Assembly (NCBI GenBank): GCA_016124945.1 | Contig: WGMT01000013.1 | Location: 1-52,434 of the forward strand | DNA length: 52,434 bases | Direction of reading: 5' to 3' | Source of the DNA: a bacterium | Lineage (GTDB): Bacteria > Chloroflexota > Anaerolineae > Caldilineales > Caldilineaceae | In this document: one piece after another, positions 23,888-31,550 of the stretch | Numbering within the stretch: position 1 is the first letter of the stretch | Layout of the letters: every line of letters begins with the position of its first letter | Translations under genes and position numbers: made by a program | The notes under the pieces: generated by a model | Seen by the model: the letters and a program-made list of their open reading frames with translations, nothing else | Databases searched by the model: none | What the model was told of the DNA's origin: nothing

Positions 23888-24430
23888 CTAGCGCTTGACC
23901 CCGTCCAGGTTGGCACCGTCCAGGTTAGCACCGCTCAAGTCGGCACCGCTTAGGTTGGCACCGCTCAGGTCGGCACGGCTCAGGTCGGCATCGCTCAGGT
24001 TGGCACCCGTCAGGCCGGCTCCGCTCAGGTGGGCAAAGCTCAGGTCCGCTCTGGTCTGGTTGACCTTGCACGGGTGGGTAGGACTCCAGGCTCCGCTCAG
24101 GTTGGCGCCGCTCAGGTCGGCTTCGCTCAGGTTGGCGCCGCGCAGGATGGCTCTTTCCAGGTTGGCTCTTTCCAGGTTAGCATCGATCAGTTTGGCACAG
24201 CGCAGGTCGGCACTGCTCAGGAAAGCGTGCTCGAGGTTGGCTCCGCTCAGGTTGGCATCGCTCAGGTCGGCACTGTACAGGAAAGCGTGCTCGAGGTTGG
24301 CTCCGCTCAGGTTGGCATCGCTCAGGTCGGCTCTGTGCAGGTCAACTTCAGTATCTGGATTGGCTTCTCGCCATGTGTTCCACCCCTCAACGCCCGCTTT
24401 GAGTAGATCAACTTGTGTTAGGTCTGCCAT
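23888..24430 (-). CDS. pentapeptide-repeat protein
   Basis: 180 residues from ATG 24430, preceded by AAGGAG. After a 35-residue N-terminus (MADLTQVDLLKAGVEGW, then NTWREANPDTEVDL), nearly the whole protein is A(D/N)LSxAN-type pentapeptides, interrupted once by a WSPTHPCKVNQT insert. These fold into a quadrilateral beta-helix. Some relatives mimic DNA and bind gyrase; most have no known activity. The DNA itself is repetitive, with two near-identical 60-bp blocks near 24220 and 24280, so repeat number may vary. Confidence 0.9.
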   Translation of the reverse strand: MADLTQVDLLKAGVEGWNTWREANPDTEVDLHRADLSDANLSGANLEHAFLYSADLSDANLSGANLEHAFLSSADLRCAKLIDANLERANLERAILRGANLSEADLSGANLSGAWSPTHPCKVNQTRADLSFAHLSGAGLTGANLSDADLSRADLSGANLSGADLSGANLDGANLDGVKR

Positions 24431-24547
24431 CACTATTCTCCTTACATCGTTTCGTTTTTTTGCGCATTTCCCACAGCGATCTAGTGTAGAACGATCCGCA
24501 GTCGTTATCTACCGAAAAAGTTGCATCTTGAAAGTTGATGATTTTTA

Positions 24548-24865
24548 CCGGAAAGTTGATGATCTTTGCTGATGCGCAAGCCCAACCCAATCCCGCGCCC
24601 CCGCCACATCCAACAAATACCCCGTCACCACCTCCCGTTCCACCTAGGACGGCATGAGCGGCTGGAATTTGCTCAGGCGGTAGTTGAGCAGGGAGGCGAT
24701 GATGTCTGAACAGAGGGCGTCGTCTACCCAGAAGGTGGGGATGCACAGGGGGGCGATAGTGCGGTGGAAACTGTCGTGGGTGAGATCTTTGCTGAAATTC
24801 AGGCAATAGGTGTTGATGCGTTGAACCAAATGATGAAGGCAGCGATCATCGCTCGCCGGTACTTA
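24548..24865 (-). pseudogene. relic of an unrecognised protein, broken by a TAG
   Basis: A protein-like frame reads SDDRCLHHLVQRINTYC, then FSKDLTHDSFHRTIAPL, CIPTFWVDDALCS and KFQPLMPS. A TAG follows, then VEREVVTGYLLDVAGARDW to a stop in the same frame. No start codon with a ribosome site is seen, and the frame is closed by TAA just upstream. It looks like the 3' part of a decayed gene of unknown family. The rest of 24434-24996 holds nothing I can assign. Confidence 0.35.
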
Positions 24866-24996
24866 GTTCAAGATCATTTTGATATCAGGATCGTACCTGA
24901 TTATGCGAATGTACTCATTGCGATGCGCCCCGTCTCCGGCTTGGGGAAGTGCCGTGACACGTCGCTGTGGTGTGTGGACCCGAATTGCCTCCACCC

Positions 24997-25725
24997 TCAA
25001 TACCCCCAATCCTCATGCGCCAGCGGCGCCCGGTTGAGGACATCCCGCGCCATCTGCCAATTCGGCAGGAAGCGCTCCATGAGCGTCTGGAAGCGTTCGT
25101 TGTGGTGACGCTCCAGCAGGTGGATCATTTCGTGGACGAGGATGTATTCGAGGCAGGCGGGCGGCTTTTTGGCGAGTTCGAGGTTGAGCCAGATGCGCCG
25201 CGCTTCAATCGTGCAGGATCCCCAGCGGGTTTTCATTTTTTTGATGCGCCAGTCGACCACGTTGACGCCGAGGATGGGCTGCCATTTGGCGAGGAGGGGC
25301 GGGATCTGGGCGCGCAGTTGGCGACGATACCAGGCGTAGAGGACGGCTTCACGCTGCTCTCGGTCGCTGCCGGGGCGGACGCGCAGTTCGAGGGTGGTGC
25401 GGTTGCGCACGCCCACGGACGGCGGACCGTCTTGCTCGATGACGTGGAGCCGGTAGCGTTGCCCCTGCACGTAGTGGCTTTCGCCGCTGACCATCTCGCG
25501 CTGAGACTGGCGCACCTGGGCGGCGAAGCGTTCCTGCTGGCGGCGAATCCAGCCCAGGCGGGCGACGACGGCGAGGCGCACGGCTTCGTCGTCGAGGCGC
25601 AGGGGGACGGCGGCGCGCACGCGGCCGTTGGGCGGGTAGACGCCCAGGTGCAGGTTCTTGATGTCTTTGCGCACGATCTCGATGGGGATGCCGCGCACTT
25701 CGATCTGATGCAGATCAGTATTCAC
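24997..25725 (-). CDS. YgjP/SprT-like metallopeptidase (DUF45)
   Basis: About 242 residues, ending after the zinc-site motif VHEMIHLLERHHNERF, with KMKTRWGSC and RRIWLNLELAKKPP upstream as in DUF45/YgjP proteins. These minimal metalloproteases commonly lie at the end of type I restriction operons. The GTG at 25725 overlaps the end of hsdR, so the gene probably belongs to the same transcript. Its role beside restriction genes is not established. Confidence 0.8.
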   Translation of the reverse strand: MNTDLHQIEVRGIPIEIVRKDIKNLHLGVYPPNGRVRAAVPLRLDDEAVRLAVVARLGWIRRQQERFAAQVRQSQREMVSGESHYVQGQRYRLHVIEQDGPPSVGVRNRTTLELRVRPGSDREQREAVLYAWYRRQLRAQIPPLLAKWQPILGVNVVDWRIKKMKTRWGSCTIEARRIWLNLELAKKPPACLEYILVHEMIHLLERHHNERFQTLMERFLPNWQMARDVLNRAPLAHEDWGY

Positions 25726-28700
25726 GTTGGGCGTCCACAATCTGATAGATGGCGTCGATCAGGCCGTCGGCGTTGCCGAGGACCGATTTGATGGCGTTGC
25801 GCACTTCGAGCCGCTTGACACGGTGACCGCGCCAGTCCGCCTTCTTGACGCGACGGATAGCGTCGTCGATGTCGATGGCCAGGCGGGCGGCGATGTCCTG
25901 TTGGGGCGTGCCGGCGTAGGCGGCGGACGGGGCTTCGACGCCGTCGACTGCGCCCTTGAGGTTATCGTAGAGCGCCTGCCGCGCCGGGGTGATGATGCCC
26001 GCGGGGTAGGACGTCTGTGTCTGCGGGCGGCGCACCTGGTGGGTGAGTTCGACGATGCGCGCCAGGTAGGCGGCGTACTCAATCGCCTTCTGTTTGCGCG
26101 CCTGGATCAGGGCGTCGAGCAGTTGCGACATCTTTTCGTAGTAGACAGGGTTGACGGCCATTTCGTCGAGGATGACGCGGCGCACATTGTTCTCGATGGT
26201 CTCGGCCATAGAGCCAGGATCGGCGCGCAGACCGGCGGGCAGCAGGTCGAGGGCGTCCTGGCCACGTTCGACGATGAGCTGCACCAGCGTCATATCGTCG
26301 AAGGCGGAAAGCTTTTCGCTCTCTTCGGCGCGGATGTAGGCGTCGAGCAGGTAGCGCATGGACGGCTCGAACATCTTCATGTCGATGTAGTCGCCGCTGG
26401 CCAGCTTAACCTCCTGGCGTACCTTTTCGTAGTGGTCCACCTCGTTGCGGATGGTCTGGGCTTCGGCGGCGGTGTAGCCGGCTTCGGCCATCTCGTTGGC
26501 GAGGTTGGCGTAGGCGCGCAGCAGCGATCCCACCAGTTTGTAGAGGGCGACACGTCTCGGCTCGTTCTCTTTGATCGTGGCGGGATCGTTGTCCGGTCCA
26601 CGGAAATAGCGCAGGTAGGCGGCGGTGTCGTGGGGCGGTTCCACCGGTTCGCACAGCGCCTTCACCGCTTCACGCGCTTCTTCCAGCCGTTCGCGGCCCT
26701 GGGCCAGGCGGTCTTTGAGCAGCCCGTCGACGTCGGCCTGGTCGTAGCCGTCGAAGGCTTCGCCGGTGTAGTCCTGGATCGACTTCTCCAGCGATTTGAA
26801 GAGGTCTTTGTAATCAATGACGTAGCCATACTCCTTGTCCTCACCATCGAGCCGGTTGACGCGGCAGATGGCCTGGAAGAGGCCGTGGTCGCGCATCTGC
26901 TTGTCGATGTAGAGGTAGGTGGCGGGCGGGGCGTCGAAGCCGGTGAGCAGTTTGTCGACGACGATGAGCAGCTTCATCTGTCCCGGCTCTTTGATGAAAC
27001 GCTCTTTGACCTCGGTCTCGAACTGCTCCACCTTGCGCACGGCGCTGTCTTCAGGTTCGTCGAAGTGGGCGGCCAGCATCTTGCGGTAGATCTCGTACTT
27101 CTGGATCTCTTCGGTCTGACCCTCGCCGCTCTCTTCGCCCTTGATGTTGGCGGGCAGCGGCTTGTAGGAGGTGACGATGGCGCACTTACCGGCCAGCGGG
27201 CTTTGCTGGAACATGTCGAAGAAGCGGCAGGCGGAATAGATGTCGTCGGAGACGAGGATGGCGTTGCCGTGGCCGTTCTTCAGGCGGTCGCGCAATTCCA
27301 TGTCGAGGAGGATGTCGCCCACGATCTTGGAAAGGCGGTCGCGCGAGCTGAGGACCTTCTGCATGGTGCCCCAGCGCTGTTTGAGCTGGGCCAGGGCATA
27401 GTCGGTGAGGCCGCTGGTTTTGGCCTCGAACCATTGATCGACCTTGGCCTGCGAGGTGATGCTCTGATCGATGTCGCGGGCTTCGTAGCGCAGGTCGAGG
27501 ACAACGCCGTCGCGCACGGCTTCGTCGTATTTGTAGGTGTGGATGTAGGGGCCGAAGACTTCGATGCTGGTGCCTTTGTCGCGCTTGAGCAGGGGCGTGC
27601 CGGTGAAGCCGATGAAGGTTGCGTTGGGCAGCAGCGTCTTCATGGCCTGGTGCAGCTTGCCCGACTGGGTGCGGTGACATTCGTCGACGAAGACGAAGAC
27701 CTCGCCTTTGGCGTGGAAGTTGGCGGGCAGGCTGCGCTTGATCTCTTCCAGGTAGGATTGCAGTTCGCGCTCGCTGAGATCTTCGCTGGCCCCGAATTTG
27801 TGGATGAGGGAGCAGATCAGCCACTCGTCCCCGGCGTTGAGGACGCCTGCCAGGTCGGCCCCGCTACGGGTGCGGTAGACCTCTTCGCTGACGCCTTTGA
27901 AGACCTTCTCGATCTGCTCGTCGAGTTCGGTGCGGTCGGTGATGAGGACGACGCGGGCGTCGGTGACGTGCTCGCGGATCCACTTGGCCAGCCAGACCAT
28001 GGTGAGGCTCTTGCCGCTGCCCTGGGTGTGCCAGATGATGCCGCCTTCATTGCGTTGGACATAGGCTTTGGCGGCATGGATGCCGAAATATTGGTTGTGG
28101 CGGCAGGTCTTCTTGGTGCCGGCGTCGAAGACAATGAAATCGTGAACGATCTCCAGCAGGCGGGCTTTGGTGCAGAGTCGGGCCACTTCGTTGAGCAGCA
28201 GGTTGTCGCTGACCGCGGGGGCGTCCTCTTTCCAGTGCAGAAAGTACTTCTCCGGTGTTTCGATGACGCCGTAGCGCAGCCCTTCGGTCTCGTTGCCCGC
28301 CATCACAAGCTGCACCGTGGCGAAGAAGGGACGGATGAACTCCTTCTTCTGGTTGTCGAGGTTCTGGCGGATGCCTGTCTTTACGGAAGTGATGGAGCGT
28401 TTGAGTTCGAGCACGCCCAAGGCGATGCCGTTGACGTAGAGGACAAGATCGGGGCGTTTGGTGTTTTCGCCGGCGACGGTGACCTCTTCGGCGATGGCGA
28501 AATCGTTGTTGGCGACGTTCGCCCAGTCGATGGGCCAGACGGTAACGTGCTGTTCGCCCACGCCGGGCAGTAACTTGACGCCGTAGCGCAGCAGACCGTA
28601 GACGGTGCGGTTGGCGTCGTAAAGCGAGTTGACGCCCGCCACCACCGCCGCCCGTTCCAGGGCATCGACGGCGCGGCTGACGACGATGTCGCTGTGGCCC

Positions 28701-28855
28701 TGGCGTTTGAGCCAGTCGCTCAGCAGCCCCCGCTCGACGTTGCGGTTGTTGGCGCGGTCCTTCCAATTGCCCAGGTAGGTGTAGCCCAGGCTGTGCTGGA
28801 AGAAGTCGATCACCCGCCGCTGCGTCCTCGCCTCTCGCTCGCCCACTGCGCTCAT
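25715..28855 (-). CDS. hsdR: type I restriction enzyme R subunit
   Basis: 1046 residues. The N-terminal nuclease domain has RPDLVLYVNG (Asp 136) and LGVLELKRS (Glu 150, Lys 152), a PD-(D/E)xK site. Helicase motor motifs follow: TQGSGKSLTMVWLAKW (about 290), VFVDECHRTQSG, FIGFTGTPLLK and later VVDKLLTGFDAP. A long helical C-terminus links to the methylase core. It translocates DNA and cleaves unmodified DNA when bound to HsdM and HsdS. Its ATG overlaps the hsdS stop (ATGA). All key residues are present, so it should be active. Confidence 0.95.
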   Translation of the reverse strand: MSAVGEREARTQRRVIDFFQHSLGYTYLGNWKDRANNRNVERGLLSDWLKRQGHSDIVVSRAVDALERAAVVAGVNSLYDANRTVYGLLRYGVKLLPGVGEQHVTVWPIDWANVANNDFAIAEEVTVAGENTKRPDLVLYVNGIALGVLELKRSITSVKTGIRQNLDNQKKEFIRPFFATVQLVMAGNETEGLRYGVIETPEKYFLHWKEDAPAVSDNLLLNEVARLCTKARLLEIVHDFIVFDAGTKKTCRHNQYFGIHAAKAYVQRNEGGIIWHTQGSGKSLTMVWLAKWIREHVTDARVVLITDRTELDEQIEKVFKGVSEEVYRTRSGADLAGVLNAGDEWLICSLIHKFGASEDLSERELQSYLEEIKRSLPANFHAKGEVFVFVDECHRTQSGKLHQAMKTLLPNATFIGFTGTPLLKRDKGTSIEVFGPYIHTYKYDEAVRDGVVLDLRYEARDIDQSITSQAKVDQWFEAKTSGLTDYALAQLKQRWGTMQKVLSSRDRLSKIVGDILLDMELRDRLKNGHGNAILVSDDIYSACRFFDMFQQSPLAGKCAIVTSYKPLPANIKGEESGEGQTEEIQKYEIYRKMLAAHFDEPEDSAVRKVEQFETEVKERFIKEPGQMKLLIVVDKLLTGFDAPPATYLYIDKQMRDHGLFQAICRVNRLDGEDKEYGYVIDYKDLFKSLEKSIQDYTGEAFDGYDQADVDGLLKDRLAQGRERLEEAREAVKALCEPVEPPHDTAAYLRYFRGPDNDPATIKENEPRRVALYKLVGSLLRAYANLANEMAEAGYTAAEAQTIRNEVDHYEKVRQEVKLASGDYIDMKMFEPSMRYLLDAYIRAEESEKLSAFDDMTLVQLIVERGQDALDLLPAGLRADPGSMAETIENNVRRVILDEMAVNPVYYEKMSQLLDALIQARKQKAIEYAAYLARIVELTHQVRRPQTQTSYPAGIITPARQALYDNLKGAVDGVEAPSAAYAGTPQQDIAARLAIDIDDAIRRVKKADWRGHRVKRLEVRNAIKSVLGNADGLIDAIYQIVDAQREY

Positions 28856-30120
28856 GCGGTCGCCTCCGCCGTTGATGGATTGACCAACCGGATGCGGCCG
28901 GTGAGGAGTTGCTGCATCATGCCCTGTTTGATTTGATGTGTTTTGTCGCGGCGTTTTTCAATGGCAGTGATTTCGGCGTCCATGTCGAAGAATACTGATG
29001 CAATCGCATGTTGTTCGTCTTTTGTGCCAGGAAAACGAATTGGCGTGCTGTTGATTAGGCCAGTGTTCAAATTCATTTGGGAACCTGTCTGGCCAGACTT
29101 TGACCAGTCCTTTTCAAGGAACTTTAGCATGTAGTACAAAAACAACTGGTCAATGTCGAGGTTCTCGAACACAACAAAGCCGTCGTGAATACACGTATCC
29201 AGCTTTGTGATAACCGGACGGCCTACCGTAGCGCATATACTCATGATCAAACTTCCGTTTGCCACGGGACGACTGTTCTGCACACCCGCCAGTGTCAACC
29301 GTTGCGTTGTTTCATACAGATAGATTCCTGAGCTGGTTACGTCTGAAATCCGAACCCAACCAATCTGAGAGTCATCGCTGAACCAAATAGGATTATCAAT
29401 CGGTCTGGGAGATGCTCCGCGCGTTACCGAAGCAAGCTCTCCGATGCGTCTTGTTTTCCACTCTCCCGTGAACCCAGGCAAACGAGTCTTGCCGGTGAGG
29501 AGTTGCTGCATGGCGGCCTGCTTGATGGCCCGCTTCTTGGCGATGAGCTTGTCCAGCGCGGCGAGCAGCGCGTCCACGTCCGCGAGGGCTTCGGCGATGG
29601 CTTCCTGTTCGGGGAGGGGTGGACATTGAATCTTCAAGTCCGATAGAACCCTCTGATTCAAGTTATTCATAGTAGAGCCAACAGAGGCATTTTCTAGATC
29701 TGCTACTGCCCGTGGGCTTCCAAGTATTCGCTGCACAAAACTTGGGACCATTTGGGATGTGCATCGGATAATCATAGATCCAGAGCCGCATATCCAACCT
29801 TGCTGGTCTTTCTGAACCACTGCACAGCGCCCCATGTCGCCTCGTCGTGCAATAATGATGTCGTTATGCCGCAGTCTGAAGTCGTGAAGTAGATTTGCTG
29901 CCTCTGTTGTAATAGTCACTTTGCTATCAGGAATCAACTGTCCATCCACGATATGTATGGGGTTAATCCAAGGCGTGCCGTCCTCTATATAATCCGATTT
30001 ATGTAGAGCGCTTCCAAACGGACCAGTCTTGAAATTAGCTCGTTCACCCAGACTTACTACTTCCCAATCCTCTGGAATTCCCTCTGCTGCGCTTTCCTTA
30101 TCGTCCTGCTTAGGATTCAT
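28852..30120 (-). CDS. hsdS: type I restriction enzyme S (specificity) subunit
   Basis: 422 residues in two halves, each a target-recognition domain followed by a conserved helix. The first half ends PPLPEQEAIAEALADVD, then LDKLIAKKRAIKQAAMQQLL; the second ends KTHQIKQGMMQQLLTGRIRL. The repeated MQQLLTG helices set the spacing between half-sites. The two recognition domains differ, so the target is bipartite and asymmetric. The ATG overlaps the stop of a short HsdM-tail frame (ATGA), showing that an hsdM 3' end once directly preceded it. Confidence 0.95.
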   Translation of the reverse strand: MNPKQDDKESAAEGIPEDWEVVSLGERANFKTGPFGSALHKSDYIEDGTPWINPIHIVDGQLIPDSKVTITTEAANLLHDFRLRHNDIIIARRGDMGRCAVVQKDQQGWICGSGSMIIRCTSQMVPSFVQRILGSPRAVADLENASVGSTMNNLNQRVLSDLKIQCPPLPEQEAIAEALADVDALLAALDKLIAKKRAIKQAAMQQLLTGKTRLPGFTGEWKTRRIGELASVTRGASPRPIDNPIWFSDDSQIGWVRISDVTSSGIYLYETTQRLTLAGVQNSRPVANGSLIMSICATVGRPVITKLDTCIHDGFVVFENLDIDQLFLYYMLKFLEKDWSKSGQTGSQMNLNTGLINSTPIRFPGTKDEQHAIASVFFDMDAEITAIEKRRDKTHQIKQGMMQQLLTGRIRLVNPSTAEATA

Positions 30121-30272
30121 GATACCCTCATTCGTGCGAGGTGTTCGTTTACGCGTACAGAGAGAACATCCAACTCACCAATTAAGTCCGGCAGTGGTTC
30201 GGCATAACGATCTTCCAATTCCCGAACACGCCCTGAAAGCCGTTGCGTCATTCGTTGAACCTGTTCGCCCAC
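30117..30272 (-). CDS. second HsdM C-terminal tail, small frame between fic and hsdS
   Basis: Starting right after the fic stop, the sequence encodes TAVGEQVQRMTQRLSGRV, then RELEDRYAEPLPDLIGEL, and ends in a stop that overlaps the hsdS ATG. It aligns with the end of the intact hsdM (TAVDDQLQRMTQRLAGRV, then KELEERYAESLPVL) but has diverged. It is best read as the leftover 3' end of an earlier hsdM. A GTG at 30272 with GAGGAG 10 bases upstream could still express 51 residues as a coiled-coil peptide, coupled to fic. Confidence 0.6.
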   Translation of the reverse strand: MGEQVQRMTQRLSGRVRELEDRYAEPLPDLIGELDVLSVRVNEHLARMRVS

Positions 30273-30278
30273 AGCGGT

Positions 30279-31451
30279 CTACTCCTCATTATGGAAAAGC
30301 CGAATGTAGTCCATGTACATAAAGCGACGATTGCGCCTCTGACCGGTCACTTCCTGCAGCATGCCAAGATCCACCAATTGTGTGACAAGGTTGTTCGCTG
30401 CTTGATAGGTGGTGCCGATCAAGCTTTCCACTTCGTTCACAGAGACCACCGGATTCTGATAAAGGGATTCCAGCACGCGGTGACCGTTTCCGGCCATCCG
30501 GCTCAGGCGGTCGGTGATGATCTGCCGGTGTTGCTCCCGCAGCAGAAGGATTTGTCTGGCTGTATTGGTGGCCTGTTGGCTTACCTCGACCACGCCTCTC
30601 AAGAAGAAGGCAAGCCAGGCTTCCCAATCGCCCTGGTCGCGCACCGCCTGGAGCAGTTCATAGTATTGCTGACGATAACGCTTGAAGTAGTACGAGAGAT
30701 AAAGCACCGGCTTGAACAGCACTTCCTTCTCACAGAGCAAGAAGGTGATCAACAGGCGTCCCACGCGCCCATTGCCGTCGAGAAAAGGGTGGATCGTCTC
30801 GAACTGAGCATGGGCCAGCCCGATTTTGATCAACAGCGGCAGCGGGGTCTCGGCATGCAGAAAGGTTTCCAAGTCGCTCAACGCCTGAGGGACTTCGTGT
30901 GGGGGTGGCGGGACGAAGGTTGCCTCTGAGAGCAGGCAACCGGCTGGGCCGATCCAGTTTTGGGTATTGCGCAATTCCCCCGGCGTCAAATGCTGCCCAC
31001 GCACGCCGGTCAACAACTCGGCATGGATCTCTCGAATCAGGCGCACAGATACGGGGAGGGTTTGCAGACGCGCCAGACCGTGGTTCATGGCGCGTACATA
31101 GTTAATCACTTCGTCGACATCGCTGGGCTGATCGGGGGAAAAGATGCGAGCTTCAGCGGCAAGCACATCTTGCAGTGAGCTTTGCGTCCCCTCGATTTGG
31201 CTGGAAAGGACCGCTTCTTTGCGCACATACATGGCGACGAAGAGATCAGGGTGCGGCAGCGTCTGAATCGAACCATCCAGACGCCCCAGGGCGCGATCCG
31301 CCTGAGAGAGCAGAACCTGTAGTTCAGCGCTGATCTGAACCGGCGGGACGGGGGGCAGCGGTGCAGGAAGGAAAGCGCGATAGCCGGCCGGTTGGCGAAC
31401 GTAGCGTCCGCTTCGGGTGTGAGGGTCGAAATCAGTATCCAGGTTTTCCAT
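30279..31451 (-). CDS. Fic-domain AMP-transferase with N-terminal inhibitory motif and winged helix
   Basis: About 390 residues. The Fic motif HPFLDGNGRVGR is complete, so AMP (or other NMP) transfer to a protein hydroxyl is expected. An N-terminal SSQIEGT segment fits the class II inhibitory helix, so activity is normally self-blocked. The flap region (about WIGPAGCLLSEATFVPPPP) is present. The C-terminal 70 residues look like a winged helix (VNEVESLIGTTYQAANNLVTQ) that may bind DNA. It lies between hsdM and hsdS, where Fic genes are often found. Its start lacks a strong ribosome site. Confidence 0.85.
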   Translation of the reverse strand: MENLDTDFDPHTRSGRYVRQPAGYRAFLPAPLPPVPPVQISAELQVLLSQADRALGRLDGSIQTLPHPDLFVAMYVRKEAVLSSQIEGTQSSLQDVLAAEARIFSPDQPSDVDEVINYVRAMNHGLARLQTLPVSVRLIREIHAELLTGVRGQHLTPGELRNTQNWIGPAGCLLSEATFVPPPPHEVPQALSDLETFLHAETPLPLLIKIGLAHAQFETIHPFLDGNGRVGRLLITFLLCEKEVLFKPVLYLSYYFKRYRQQYYELLQAVRDQGDWEAWLAFFLRGVVEVSQQATNTARQILLLREQHRQIITDRLSRMAGNGHRVLESLYQNPVVSVNEVESLIGTTYQAANNLVTQLVDLGMLQEVTGQRRNRRFMYMDYIRLFHNEE

Positions 31452-31486
31452 ATGTTGTCTTGGCTTTAACAAGCGATGGTTTTTGC

Positions 31487-31537
31487 TCCATATTAAACGC
31501 AGCCTTTAGTATAAACGATTTTGGATTCCATATTAAA
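31487..31537 (-). promoter_or_regulatory. paired TTTAATATGGA direct repeats upstream of fic
   Basis: TCCATATTAAA (plus strand) occurs at 31487-31497 and 31527-31537, exactly 40 bases apart (about four helical turns), in the AT-rich gap between hsdM and fic. A partial copy TCCATATG lies at the fic start. The pair could be an operator for the winged-helix domain of Fic, giving feedback control; this is inference. Confidence 0.4.
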
Positions 31538-31550
31538 GTCAGGCAACCAT

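Noticed and set aside
23895..24572. Plus-strand frames opposite the pentapeptide-repeat gene
   Set aside because: They mirror the pentapeptide periodicity and have no independent support.
24408..24806. Minus-strand 132-residue Pro/His-rich frame
   Set aside because: Another frame of the same strand is more protein-like across this region and is listed as a relic.
25727..28573. 948-residue plus-strand frame opposite hsdR
   Set aside because: It is an antisense shadow of a GC-rich gene; composition is Val/Gly/Asp-rich with no motifs, and hsdR motifs are complete on the other strand.
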